Assembly (NCBI RefSeq): GCF_051401765.1
Contig: NW_027480422.1
Span: forward strand, 29,716,001-29,780,000
DNA: 64,000 bases
Direction of reading: 5' to 3'
Origin: Calliopsis andreniformis
Taxonomy: Eukaryota > Arthropoda > Insecta > Hymenoptera > Andrenidae
A program made the translations under genes and the position numbers. The stretch's first letter is position 1, and every line of letters starts with the position of its first letter. Shown piece after piece: positions 12,373-25,120 of the stretch. The notes below the pieces were generated by a model that ran no database searches, was not told the DNA's origin, and was given only the letters and a program-made list of their open reading frames with translations.

Positions 12373-12389
12373 ATTCGTTTTATACGGTG
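12373..12389 (+). other. CENP-B-box-like element, 8 of 9 (k6 of A4)
   Basis: Same sequence and position as 1085-1101. The common form in other monomers is ATTCGTTTTATACGATG (7 of 9). Confidence 0.5.
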
Positions 12390-14987
12390 GAAAAACTGTT
12401 GCATTTGTTTTGTATTTTACGCTTCTGGCGTTGACTTCTAAGGCCCTAACAATTCGTTCTGGCGGAACAACGCCCTAGAGTGAAGCCTAGGTTGCCTGGA
12501 ACGTAGAAATGACCATTACCTTCACACTGATTGCAATTATCCATTTTATACGACGGAAAAACTATTGTATTTTTATTGTATTTTATGCTTCGGGCGTTGA
12601 CTTCTAAGGCCCTAACTATTCGATCTGGTGGAGCAACGCCCTAGAGTGAAGCCTAGGTTGCCCGGAACGTAGAAATGACCATCACTTTCACACTGGTTGC
12701 AATTACTCCTGTTATACGATGGAAAAACTGTTGTATCTTTATTGTATTTTATGCTTCGGTCGTTGGCTTCTAAGGCCCTAACTATTCGATCTGGTGGAGC
12801 AACGCCCTAGAGCCAAGCCTAGGTTGCCCGGAACCTAGATATGGCCATTACTTTCACACTGGATGCAATTATTCGTTTTATACGATGGAAAAAGTGTTGT
12901 ATTTATTCTGTATTTTATGCTTCGGGCGTTGACTTCTAAGGCCCTAACTATTCGATCTGGTGGAGCAACGCCTCAGAGTTATATCTAGAATGGCCGGAAC
13001 GTAGAAATGGCCGTCACTTTCACACTGGTTGCAATTATTCGCATTATACGATGGAACAGCTGTTGTATTTATATTGTGTTTTATGCTTCTGGCAATGACT
13101 TCTTAGGCCCTAGCTATTCGATCTGGTGGAGCAACACCCTAGAGTGAAGCCTAGGTTGCCCGGAACCTAGAAGTGACTACTACTTCCACACTGGTTGCAA
13201 TTATTCGTGTTATACGATGGAAAAACCGTTGGATTTTCATTGTATTTTATGCTTCGGGCGTTGACTTCTAAGGCCCTAACTATTCCATCTGGTGGAGCAA
13301 CGCCCTAGAGTGAAGCCTAGGTTGCCCGGAACGTAGAAATGACCATAATTTTCACATCGGTTGCAATTATTCGTTTTATACGATGGAAAAACTGTTGCAT
13401 TTGTTTTGTATTTTACGCTTCTGGCGCTGACTTCTAAGGCCCTAACAATTCGTTCTGGCGGAACAACGCCCTAGAGTGAAGCCTAGGTTGCCCGGAACGT
13501 AGAAATGGCCATCACTTTCACACTGGTTGCAATTACTCCTGTTATACGATGGAAAAACTGTTGTGTTTATTCTGTATTTTATGCTTCGGGCGTTGACTTC
13601 TAAGGCCCTAACTATTCGATCTGGTGGAGCAACGCCTCACAGTTATATCTAGAATGGCCGGAACGTAGAAATGGCCGTCACTTTCACACTGGTTGCGATT
13701 ATTCGCATTATACGATGGAACAGCTGTTGTATTTATATTGTGTTTTATGCTTCTGGCAATGACTTCTTAGGCCCTAGCTATTCGATCTGGTGGAGCAACA
13801 CCCTAGACTGAGGCCTAGGTTGCCCGGAACCTAGAAGTGACTGCTACTTCCACACTGGTTGCAATTATTCGTGTTATACGATGGAAAAACCGTTGCATTT
13901 TCATTGTATTTTATGCTTCGGGCGTTGACTTCTAAGGCCCTAACTATTCCATCTGGTGGAGCAACGCCCTAGAGTGAAGCCTAGGTTGCCCGGAACGTAG
14001 AAATGACCATAATTTTCACATCGGTTGCAATTATTCGTTTTATACGATGGAAAAACTGTTGTATCTTTATTGTATTTTATGCTTCGGTCGTTGGCTTCTA
14101 AGGCCCTAACTATTCGATCTGGTGGAGCAACGCCCTAGAGCCAAGCCTAGGTTGCCCGGAACCTAGATATGGCCATTACTTTCACACTGGATGCAATTAT
14201 TCGTTTTATACGATGGAAAAAGTGTTGCATTTGTTTTGTATTTTACGCTTCTGGCGCTGACTTCTAAGGCCCTAACAATTCGTTCTGGCGGAACAACGCC
14301 CTAGAGTGAAGCCTAGGTTGCCCGGAACGTAGAAATGGCCATCACTTTCACACTGGTTGCAATTACTCCTGTTATACGATGGAAAAACTGTTGTATTTAT
14401 TCTGTATTTTATGCTTCGGGCGTTGACTTCTAAGGCCCTAACTATTCGATCTGGTGGAGCAACGCCTCACAGTTATATCTAGAATGGCCGGAACGTAGAA
14501 ATGGCCGTCACTTTCACACTGGTTGCAATTATTCGCATTATACGATGGAACAGCTGTTGTATTTATATTGTGTTTTATGCTTCTGGCAATGACTTCTTAG
14601 GCCCTAGCTATTCGATCTGGTGGAGCAACACCCTAGACTGAGGCCTAGGTTGCCCGGAACCTAGAAGTGACTGCTACTTCCACACTGGTTGCAATCATTC
14701 GTGTTATACGATGGAAAAACCGTTGCATTTTCATTGTATTTTATGCTTCGGGCGTTGACTTCTAAGGCCCTAACTATTCCATCTGGTGGAGCAACGCCCT
14801 AGAGTGAAGCCTAGGTTGCCCGGAACGTAGAAATGACCATAATTTTCACATCGGTTGCAATTATTCGTTTTATACGATGGAAAAACTGTTGCATTTGTTT
14901 TGTATTTTACGCTTCTGGCGTTGACTTCTAAGGCCCTAGCAATTCGTTCTGGCGGAACAACGACCTAGAGTGAAGCCTAGGTTGCCC

Positions 14988-15001
14988 GGAACGTAGAAAT
15001 G
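14988..15001. other. Fusion joint k22/k7
   Basis: The switch between k22 and k7 lies in GAACGTAGAAATG, monomer positions 48-61. It created the 15-monomer repeat A4-A5. Confidence 0.75.
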
Positions 15002-15106
15002 ACCATTACCTTCACACTGATTGCAATTATCCATTTTATACGACGGAAAAACTATTGTATTTTTATTGTATTTTATGCTTCGGGCGTTGACTTCTAAGGC
15101 CCTAAC

Positions 15107-17596
15107 TATTCGATCTGGTGGAGCAACGCCCTAGAGTGAAGCCTAGGTTGCCCGGAACGTAGAAATGACCATCACTTTCACACTGGTTGCAATTACTCCT
15201 GTTATACGATGGAAAAACTGTTGTATCTTTATTGTATTTTATGCTTCGGTCGTTGGCTTCTAAGGCCCTAACTATTCGATCTGGTGGAGCAACGCCCTAG
15301 AGCCAAGCCTAGGTTGCCCGGAACCTAGATATGGCCATTACTTTCACACTGGATGCAATTATTCGTTTTATACGATGGAAAAAGTGTTGTATTTATTCTG
15401 TATTTTATGCTTCGGGCGTTGACTTCTAAGGCCCTAACTATTCGATCTGGTGGAGCAACGCCTCAGAGTTATATCTAGAATGGCCGGAACGTAGAAATGG
15501 CCGTCACTTTCACACTGGTTGCAATTATTCGCATTATACGATGGAACAGCTGTTGTATTTATATTGTGTTTTATGCTTCTGGCAATGACTTCTTAGGCCC
15601 TAGCTATTCGATCTGGTGGAGCAACACCCTAGAGTGAAGCCTAGGTTGCCCGGAACCTAGAAGTGACTACTACTTCCACACTGGTTGCAATTATTCGTGT
15701 TATACGATGGAAAAACCGTTGGATTTTCATTGTATTTTATGCTTCGGGCGTTGACTTCTAAGGCCCTAACTATTCCATCTGGTGGAGCAACGCCCTAGAG
15801 TGAAGCCTAGGTTGCCCGGAACGTAGAAATGACCATAATTTTCACATCGGTTGCAATTATTCGTTTTATACGATGGAAAAACTGTTGCATTTGTTTTGTA
15901 TTTTACGCTTCTGGCGCTGACTTCTAAGGCCCTAACAATTCGTTCTGGCGGAACAACGCCCTAGAGTGAAGCCTAGGTTGCCCGGAACGTAGAAATGGCC
16001 ATCACTTTCACACTGGTTGCAATTACTCCTGTTATACGATGGAAAAACTGTTGTGTTTATTCTGTATTTTATGCTTCGGGCGTTGACTTCTAAGGCCCTA
16101 ACTATTCGATCTGGTGGAGCAACGCCTCACAGTTATATCTAGAATGGCCGGAACGTAGAAATGGCCGTCACTTTCACACTGGTTGCGATTATTCGCATTA
16201 TACGATGGAACAGCTGTTGTATTTATATTGTGTTTTATGCTTCTGGCAATGACTTCTTAGGCCCTAGCTATTCGATCTGGTGGAGCAACACCCTAGACTG
16301 AGGCCTAGGTTGCCCGGAACCTAGAAGTGACTGCTACTTCCACACTGGTTGCAATTATTCGTGTTATACGATGGAAAAACCGTTGCATTTTCATTGTATT
16401 TTATGCTTCGGGCGTTGACTTCTAAGGCCCTAACTATTCCATCTGGTGGAGCAACGCCCTAGAGTGAAGCCTAGGTTGCCCGGAACGTAGAAATGACCAT
16501 AATTTTCACATCGGTTGCAATTATTCGTTTTATACGATGGAAAAACTGTTGTATCTTTATTGTATTTTATGCTTCGGTCGTTGGCTTCTAAGGCCCTAAC
16601 TATTCGATCTGGTGGAGCAACGCCCTAGAGCCAAGCCTAGGTTGCCCGGAACCTAGATATGGCCATTACTTTCACACTGGATGCAATTATTCGTTTTATA
16701 CGATGGAAAAAGTGTTGCATTTGTTTTGTATTTTACGCTTCTGGCGCTGACTTCTAAGGCCCTAACAATTCGTTCTGGCGGAACAACGCCCTAGAGTGAA
16801 GCCTAGGTTGCCCGGAACGTAGAAATGGCCATCACTTTCACACTGGTTGCAATTACTCCTGTTATACGATGGAAAAACTGTTGTATTTATTCTGTATTTT
16901 ATGCTTCGGGCGTTGACTTCTAAGGCCCTAACTATTCGATCTGGTGGAGCAACGCCTCACAGTTATATCTAGAATGGCCGGAACGTAGAAATGGCCGTCA
17001 CTTTCACACTGGTTGCAATTATTCGCATTATACGATGGAACAGCTGTTGTATTTATATTGTGTTTTATGCTTCTGGCAATGACTTCTTAGGCCCTAGCTA
17101 TTCGATCTGGTGGAGCAACACCCTAGACTGAGGCCTAGGTTGCCCGGAACCTAGAAGTGACTGCTACTTCCACACTGGTTGCAATTATTCGTGTTATACG
17201 ATGGAAAAACCGTTGCATTTTCATTGTATTTTATGCTTCGGGCGTTGACTTCTAAGGCCCTAACTATTCCATCTGGTGGAGCAACGCCCTAGAGTGAAGC
17301 CTAGGTTGCCCGGAACGTAGAAATGACCATAATTTTCACATCGGTTGCAATTATTCGTTTTATACGATGGAAAAACTGTTGCATTTGTTTTGTATTTTAC
17401 GCTTCTGGCGTTGACTTCTAAGGCCCTAGCAATTCGTTCTGGCGGAACAACGACCTAGAGTGAAGCCTAGGTTGCCCGGAACGTAGAAATGGCCATTACC
17501 TTCACACTGGTTGCAGTTATTCCTGTTATACGATGGAAAAACTGTTGTATTTTTATTGTATTATATGCTTCGGGCGTTGACTTCTCAGGCCCTAAC
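15107..17596. repeat. A5: 15-monomer tandem copy (k8-k22)
   Basis: A re-copy of the preceding 2,490 bp: 12,949 and 15,439 are the same k10 monomer, 13,613 and 16,103 the same k14, and 14,443 and 16,933 the same k19. It ends in an intact k22 at 17431 and runs into the second cassette. The unit arose by exchange between k22 and k7 monomers 15 monomers apart. Confidence 0.87.
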
Positions 17597-18592
17597 TATT
17601 CGCTCTGATGCAGCAACGCCCTAGAGTGAATCCTAGGTTGAACGGAACGCAGAGATGACCATCACATTCACACTGGTTGTAATTCCTCCTGTAATGCGAT
17701 GGAAAAACTGTTGTATCTTTCTTGTGTTTTATGCTTCTGTCGTTGACTTCTTAGGACCTGACCATTCGATCTGGTGGAGCAACGCCCTAGTGTGAAGCCT
17801 AGGTTGCCCGGATCGTAGAAATGACCATTACCTTCACACTGATGGCAATTATTCATTTTACACGATGGAAAAACTATTGTGTTTTTATTGTATTTTATGC
17901 TTCGGGCGTTGACTTCTAAGGACCTAACTATTCGCTCTGGTGGAGCAACGCCCTAGAGTCAAGCCTAGGTTGCCAGGAACGTAGAAATGACCATCACTTT
18001 AACACTGGTTGCAATTATTCGTGTTACACGAAGGAAAAACTGTTGTACTTGTTTTGTATTTTATGCTTCTGGCGTTGACTTCTCAGTCCCTTACTCTTGG
18101 ATCTGGTGGAACAACGCCTTAGAGTGGAGCCTAGGTGGCCCGGGACGTAGAAATGACCATTACCTTCACACTGGTTGCAGTTATTCCTGTTATATGATGG
18201 AAAAACTGTTGTATTCTTATTGTATTTTATGCACCTGGTGTTGACTTCCTAGGCCCTAACTATTCGATCTGGTGGAGCAACTCCTCAGAGTTATATCTAG
18301 GATGGCCGGAACGTAGAAATGGCCGTCACTTTCGCACTGGTTGCAATTATTCGCATTATACGATGGAAAAACTGTTGTATTTATTCTGTATTTTATGCTT
18401 CGGGCGTTGACTTCTAAGGCCCTTACTATTGGATCTGGTGGAACAACGCCTTAGAGTGGAGCCTAGGTGGCCCGGAACGTAGAAATGACCATTACCTTCA
18501 CACTGGTTGCAGTTATTCCTGTTATATGATGGAAAAACTGTTGTATTCTTATTGTATTTTATGCACCTGGTGTTGACTTCCTAGGCCCTAAC
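17597..18592. repeat. I2: distinctive 6-monomer cassette, second copy
   Basis: Same six monomers as 6973-7968, exactly 10,624 bp (64 monomers) later, with very few differences (CGTCGACTTC in I1 is CGTTGACTTC here; CCCGGAACG in I1 is CCCGGGACG here near 18,142). The left flank (k22) is shared with I1, but the right flank leads into the diverged A' block instead of A3. The right edge is therefore where the duplicated segment stops matching. Confidence 0.86.
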
Positions 18593-21500
18593 TATTCGAT
18601 CTGGTGGAGCAACTCCTCAGAGTTATATCTAGGATGGCCGGAACGTAGAAATGGCCGTCACTTTCACACTGGTTGCAATTATTCGCTTTATACGATGCAA
18701 CAGCTGATGTATTTATATTGTGTTTTATGCTTCTGGCGATGTCTTCTTAGGCCCTATCTATTCGATCTGGTGGAGCAACACCCTAGAGTGAAGCCTAGGT
18801 TGCCCGGAACCTAGAAGTGACTATCACTTTCACACTGGTTGCAATTATTCGTGTTATACGATGGAAAAACCGTAGCATTTTCATTGTATTTTATGCTTCG
18901 GGCGTTGACTTCTAAGGCCCTAACTATTCCGTCTGGTGGAGCAACGCCCTAGAGTGAAGCCTAGGTTGCCCGGAACGTAGAAATAACCATAATTTTCACA
19001 TCGGTTGCAATTATTCGTTTTATACGATGGAAAAACTGATGCATTTGTTTTGTATTTTACGCTTCTGGCGTTAACTTCTAAGGCCCTAACAATTCGTTCT
19101 GGCGGAACATCGCCCTAGAGTGAAGCCTAGGTTGCCCGGAACGTAGAAATGACCATCACTTTCACACTGGTTGCAATTACTCCTGTTACACGATGGAAAA
19201 ACTGTTGTATCTTTATTGTATTTTATGCTTCGGTCGTAGGCTTCTAAGGGCCTAACTATTCGATCTGGTGGAGCAACGCCCTAGAGCCAAGCCTAGGTTG
19301 CCCGGAACCTAGATATGGCCATTACTTTCACACTGGATGCAATTATTCGTTTTATACGATGGAAAAAATGTTGTATTTATTCTGTATTTTATGCTTCGGG
19401 CGTTGACTTCTAAGGCCCTATCTATTCGATCTGGTGGAGCAACGCCTCAGAGTTATATCTAGAATGGCCGGAACGTAGAAATGGCCGTCACTTTCACACT
19501 GGTTGCAATTATTCGCATTATACGATGGAACAGCTGTTGTATTTATATTGTGTTTTATGCTTCTGGCAATGACTTCTTAGGCTCTAGCTATTCGATCTGG
19601 TGGAGCAACACCCTAGACTGAAGCCTAGGTTGCCCGGAACCTAGAAGTGACTACTACTTCCACACTGGTTGCAATTATTCGTGTTATGCGATGGAAAAAC
19701 CGTTGCATTTTCATTGTATTTTATGCTTCGGGCGTTGACTTCTAAGGCCCTAACTATTCCATCTGGTGGAGCAACGCCCTAGAGTGAAGCCTAGGTTGCC
19801 CGGAACGTAGAAATGACCATAATTTTCACATCGGTTGCAATTATTCGTTTTATACGATGGAAAAACTGTTGCATTTGTTTTGTATTTTACGCTTCTGGCG
19901 TTGACTTCTAAGGCCCTAACAATTCGTTCTGGCGGAACAACGCCCTAGAGTGAAGCCTAGGTTGCCTGGAACGTAGAAATGACCATTACCTTCACACTGA
20001 TTGCAATTATCCATTTTATATGACGGAAAAACTATTGTATTTTTATTGTATTTTATGCTTCGGGCGTTGACTTCTAAGGCCCTAACTATTCGATCTGGTG
20101 GACCAACGCCCTAGAGTGAAGCCTAGGTTGCCCGGAACGTTGAAATGACCATCACTTTCACACTGGTTGCAATTACTCCTGTTATACGATGGAAAAACTG
20201 TTGTATCTTTATTGTATTTTATGCTTCGGTCGTTGGCTTCTAAGGCCCTAACTATTCGATCTGGTGGAGCAACGCCCTAGAGCCAGCCTAGGTTGCCCGG
20301 AACCTAGATATGGCCATTACTTTCACACTGGATGCAATTATTCGTTTTATACGATGGAAAAACTGTTGTATTTATTCTGTATTTTATGCTTCGGGCGTTG
20401 ACTTCTAAGGCCCTAACTATTCGATCTGGTGGAGCAACTCCTCAGAGTTATATCTAGAATGGCCGGAACGTAGAAATGGCCGTCACTTTCACACTGGTTG
20501 CAATTATTCGCATTATACGATGGAACAGCTGTTGTATTTATATTGTGTTTTATGCTTCTGGCAATGACTTCTTAGGCCCTAGCTATTCGATCTGGTGGAG
20601 CAACACCCTAGAGTGAAGCCTAGGTTGCCCGGAACCTAGAAGTGACTACTACTTCCACACTGGTTGCAATTATTCGTGTTATACGATGGAACAGCTGTTG
20701 TATTTATATTGTGTTTTATGCTTCCGGCAATGACTTCTTAGGCCCTAGCTATTCGATCTGGTGGAGCAACACCCTAGAGTGAAGCCTAGGATGCCTGGAA
20801 CGTAGAAATGACCATTACCTTCACACTGATTGCAATTATCCATTTTATACGACGGAAAAGCTATTGTATTTTTATTGTATTTTATGCTTCGGGCGTTGAC
20901 TTCTAAGGCCCTAACTATTCCATCTGGTGGAGCAACGCCCTAGAGTGAAGCCTAGGTTGCCCGGAACGTAGAAATGACCATAATTTTCACATCGGTTGCA
21001 ATTATTCGTTTTATACGATGGAAAAACTGATGCATTTGTTTTGTATTTTACGCTTCTGGCGTTAACTTCTAAGGCCCTAACAATTCGTTCTGGCGGAACA
21101 TCGCCCTAGAGTGAAGCCTAGGCTGCCCGGAACGTAGAAATGACCATCACTTTCACACTGGTTGCAATTACTCCTGTTATACGATGGAAAAACTGTTGTA
21201 TCTTTATTGTATTTTATGCTTCGGTCGTAGGCTTCTAAGGGCCTAACTATTCGATATGGTGGAGCAACGCCCTAGAGCCAAGCCTAGGTTGCCCGGAACC
21301 TAGATATGGCCATTACTTTCACACTGGATGCAATTATTCGTTTTATACGATGGAAAAAATGTTGTATTTATTCTGTATTTTATGCTTCGGGCGTTGACTT
21401 CTAAGGCCCTAACTATTCGATCTGGTGGAGCAACGCCTCAGAGTTATATCTAGAATGGCCGGAACGTAGAAATGGCCGTCACTTTCACACTGGTTGCAAT

Positions 21501-21650
21501 TATTCGCATTATACGATGGAACAGCTGTTGTATTTATATTGTGTTTTATGCTTCTGGCAATGACTTCTTAGGCTCTAGCTATTCGATCTGGTGGAGCAAC
21601 ACCCTAGAGTGAAGCCTAGGTTGCCCGGAACCTAGAAGTGACTACTACCT
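18593..21650. repeat. Block A': diverged A-family 5- and 6-monomer units
   Basis: CCTCA monomers start at 18593, 19423, 20418 and 21414, giving sub-units of 5, 6 and 6 monomers. Types resemble A (GAGCC, CAATTCGTTCTGG) but carry scattered private changes such as AACATCGCC, GTTAACTTC, CGTAGGCTTC and TTCCGTCTGG. The stretch around 19,050-19,420 recurs 1,991 bp later at 21,040-21,410 with the same private changes. The first indel of the window, one missing A in GAGCC(A)AGCC, is at about 20,285. Confidence 0.82.
20679..20691. other. Fusion joint in block A'
   Basis: The ACTACTTCC ... ATTCGTGTT left half is joined to the CAGCTGTTGTATTTAT right half within TTATACGATGGAA. Confidence 0.7.
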
Positions 21651-21981
21651 CCACACTGTTTGCAATTATTCATTTTATACAATGGAAAAACTGTTGTATT
21701 TATATTGTATTTTATAGTTATGGCGTTGACTTCTAAGGCCGTAGCTATTCGATGAGGTGGAGCAATGCCCTAGTGTGAAGCCTAGGTTGCCTGGAACGTA
21801 GAAATGACCATCACTCTCACACTGGTTGCAATTATTCCTGCTATACGATCAAAAAACTGTTGTATCTATTTTGTATTTTATGCTTCTGGCGTTGACTTGT
21901 TAGGTCCTAACTATTGGATCTGGTGGAGCAACGCCCTCTAATGAAGCCTAGGTTGCCCGGAACGTAGAAATGACCATAACC

Positions 21982-22782
21982 TTCATACTGATTGCAATTA
22001 TTCGTTTTATACGATGGAAAAACTGTTGTACTTATATTGTATGTTATGCCTCTGGTGTTGACTCCTAAGGCCGTAGCTATTCGATCTGGTGGAACAAAGC
22101 CCTAGAGTGAAGCCTAGGTTGCCCGGAACGTAGAAATGACCATCACTTTCACACTGGTTGCAATTATTCCTGTTATACGATGGAAAGATTGTTGAATCTA
22201 TTTTGTTTTTTATGCTTCTGGCGTTGACTTCTTGGGTCCTAACTATTGGATCTCGTGGAGCAACGACCTCTGATGAAGCCCAGGTTGCCCGGAACGTAGA
22301 AATGACCATAACTTTCATACTGATTGCAATTATTCGTATTTTACGATGGAAAATCTGTTGTATTTATATTGTATTTTAACCTTCTGGCGTTGACTTCTAA
22401 GGCCGTAGCTATTCGATGTAGTGCAGCAACGCCCTGGAGTGAAGCCTAGGTTGCCCTGATCGCAGAAATGACCATATCTTTCACACTGGTTGCAATTATT
22501 CCTGTTAATCGATGGAAAAACTGTTGTATCTCTATTGTATTTTATGCTTCTGGCGTTGACTTCTTAGGCCCTAACTATTCGATCTGGTGGAGCAACGCCC
22601 TAGAGAGAAGCCTAGATTTCCCGGAATGTAGAAATGACCATTACCTTCAGGCATGTTGCAATTGTTCCTGTTATAGGATGAAAGAACTGTTGTATTTTTC
22701 TTGTGTTTTATGCGTCTGGAGTTGTTTTCTAAGGCCCTAACTATTCGACCTGCTGGAGCAACGCCCTAGAGTGAAGCCTAGG
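21982..22782. repeat. Old duplication, left copy (offset 2,158 bp)
   Basis: About five monomers sharing TTCATACTGATTGC, GTATGTTATGCCTCTGG, GGAACAAAGCCC, TTTTGTTTTTTATGC, AATCTGTTGTATTTAT, CTGTTAATCGATGG and CAGGCATGTTGC with 24,140-24,940. The offset is exactly 13 monomers. The copies differ at many sites, so the event is older than those in blocks A and B. Edges are approximate. Confidence 0.75.
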
Positions 22783-24139
22783 TTGCACGGAACGTAGAAA
22801 TGCCCATTACTTCCACACTGTTTGCAATTATTCCTGTTATACGATGGAAAAACTGTTGTACTTATATTGTATGTTATGCCTCTGGCGTTGACTCCTAAGG
22901 TCGTAGCTATTCGATGTGGTGGAGCAACGCCCTAGCGTGGAGCCGTGGTTGCCCGGAACGTCGAAATAACCATTACTTCCGCACTGTTTGCAATTATTCA
23001 TTTTAAGCAATGGAAAAACTGTTGCATTTATATTGTATTTTATAGATATGGCGTTGACTTCTAAGGCCGTAGCTATTCGATGTGGTGGAGCAATGCCCTA
23101 GTGTGAAGCCTAGGTTGCCTGGAACGTAGAAATGACCATACCTTTCACACTGGTTGCAATTATTCCTGTTATACAAGGGAATAACTGTTGTATTTATATT
23201 GCAGTTTATGCTTCTGGCGTTGACTTCTTAGGCCCTAACTATTCGATCTGGTGGAGCAACGCCGTAGAGTGAAGCCTAGGATGCCCGGAACGTAGAAATG
23301 GCCATTGCTTTCACAATGGTTGCAATTATTCGTATTATACGATGGAAAAACTGTTGTATTTATATTGTATTTTATGCTACTGGAGTTGTTTTCTAGGGCC
23401 CTAACTATTCGACCTGGTGGATCAACGCCCTAGAGTGAAGCCTAGGTTGCCCGGAACGTAGAACTGACCATAACTTTCACACTGGTTGCAATTATTCGTT
23501 TTATACCGTGGAAAAACTGGTGTATTTATAATGTATTTTATGCTTCTGGAGTTGTTTTCTAAGGCCCTAACTATTCGACCTGGTGGAGCAACGCCCTAGA
23601 GAGAAGCCTAGATTTCCCGGAACGTAGAAATGACCATTACCTTCAGGCATGTTGCAAGTGTTCCTGTTATACGATGAAAGAACTGTTGTATTTTTCTTGT
23701 GTTTTATGCGTCTGGAGTTGTTTTCTAAGGCCCTAACTATTCGACCTGGTGGAGCAACGCCCTAGAGTGAAGCCTAGGTTGAACGGAACGTCGAAATGCC
23801 GATTACTTTCACACTGGTTGAAATTATTCCTGTTATACGATGGAATAACTGTTGTATTTATATTCTATTTTATGCCTCTGGCGTTGACTTCTAAGGCCCT
23901 AGCTATTCGATCTGGTGGTGCAACGCTCTAGAGTGAAGCCTAGGTTGCCCGGAACTTAGAAGTGACCATCACCTTCACTCTGGTTGCTATTATTCCTGTT
24001 ATACGATGGAAAAATTGTTGTATTTTTATTGTATTTTATGCTTCGGGCGTTTACTTCTAAGGCCGTAGCTATTCGATCTAGTATAGCAACGCCCTAGAGT
24101 TAAGTCTAGGATGCCCGGAACGTAGAAATGGCCATTGCT

Positions 24140-24940
24140 TTCATACTGATTGCAATTATTCGTTTTATACGATGGAATAACTGTTGTACTTATATTGTAT
24201 GTTATGCCTCTGGCGTTGACTCCTAAGGCCGTAGCTATTCAATCAGGTGGAACAAAGCCCTAGAGTGAAACCTAGGTTGCCCGGAACGTAGAAATGACCA
24301 TCACTTTCACACTGGTTGCAATTATTCCTGTTATAAGATGGAAAGACTGTTGTACCTATTTTGTTTTTTATGCTTCTGGCGTTGACTTCTTAGGTCCTAA
24401 CTATTGGATCTGGTGGAGCAACGCCCTCTGATGAAGACCAGGTTGCCCGGAACGTAGAAATAACCATAAATTTCATACTGATTGCAATTATTCGTATTAT
24501 ACGATGGAAAATCTGTTGTATTTATGTTGTATTTTAACCTTCTGGCGTTGACTTCTAAGGCCGTAGCTATTCGGTGTGGTGCAGCAACGCCCTGGAGTGA
24601 AATCTACGTTGCCCTGATCGTAGAAATGACCATATCTTTCACACTGGTTGCAATTATTCCTGTTAATCGATGGAAAAACTGTTGTATCTCTATTGTATTT
24701 TATGCTTCTGGCGTTGACTTCTTAAGCCCTAACTATTCGATCTGGTGGAGCAACGCCCTAGAGAGAAGCCTAGATTTCCGGGAACGTAGAAATGACCATT
24801 ACCTTCAGGCATATTGCAATTGTTCCTGTTATAGGATGAAAGAACTGTTGTATTTTTCCTGTGTTTTATGCGTCTGGAGTTGTTTTCTAAGGCCCTAACT
24901 ATTCGACCTGGTGGAGCAACGCCCTAGAGTGAAGCCTAGG
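24140..24940. repeat. Old duplication, right copy (offset 2,158 bp)
   Basis: Partner of 21,982-22,782. It ends where the flanking monomer changes to the block-B type h (GTAGCACGGAACG followed by GACCTGTACTTTC), so block B begins directly at this edge. Confidence 0.75.
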
Positions 24941-25120
24941 TAGCACGGAACGTAGAAATGACCTGTACTTTCACACTGGTTGCAATTATTCCTGTTATAC
25001 GATGGAAAAACTGTTGTACTTATGTTGTATTTTATGCTTCTGGCGTCGAATTCTAAGTCCCTAACTATTCGATCTGGTGGAGCAACGCCCTAGAGTGAAG
25101 CCTAGGTTGCCCGGAACGTA

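Larger units (their letters stand above)
11289..15106. repeat. A4: HOR copy k0-k22
   Basis: Twenty-three monomers. It is in register with A2 at 7,304 bp through k16 and keeps k17-k21, which A2 lost. The last monomer (14941) starts as k22 (ACGACCTAG) and switches to the k7 type (GACCATTACCTTCACACTG) within 14,988-15,001, which is the joint for the 15-monomer repeat that follows. Confidence 0.88.
1..18592. repeat. Block A: nested HOR array (24-monomer unit and derivatives)
   Basis: 112 monomers without a single indel. The parent unit has 24 monomers (3,984 bp), numbered k0-k23 here. Monomers k0, k4, k10, k14 and k19 start sub-blocks and share ACGCCTCA and TCTAGAATGGCC, so the 24-mer is itself a string of 4-, 6-, 4-, 5- and 5-monomer sub-blocks. 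Exact-phase copies lie at offsets 3,984 (24), 7,304 (44), 2,490 (15) and 10,624 (64 monomers). Copies differ by only scattered single-base changes, which indicates recent amplification. Confidence 0.93.
21651..24940. repeat. Divergent, poorly homogenised monomer region
   Basis: About 20 monomers with many private substitutions (GATGAGGTGG, TATAGTTATGG, TTAACCTTCTGG, GGAGTTGTTTTCTAAGG, CAGGCATGTTGC) and no recent HOR. Length remains 166 bp throughout. Higher divergence between neighbours suggests an older layer that escaped recent homogenisation and now separates blocks A' and B. The longest forward open frame of the window (24,482-24,898, 138 codons) lies here only because some GAGTGA stops have mutated. 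Confidence 0.85.

Noticed and set aside
24482..24898. Longest open frame of the window (138 codons, + strand)
   Set aside because: It spans two and a half satellite monomers in a frame that shifts every 166 bases, and is open only because GAGTGA stops mutated to GAGAGA or similar. No family resemblance, no codon-usage difference and no conserved start context.
21651..24940. Transposon insertion or unique spacer between the two HOR families
   Set aside because: Monomer starts remain in exact 166-base phase through this stretch, with every landmark recognisable. It is diverged satellite, not foreign DNA.
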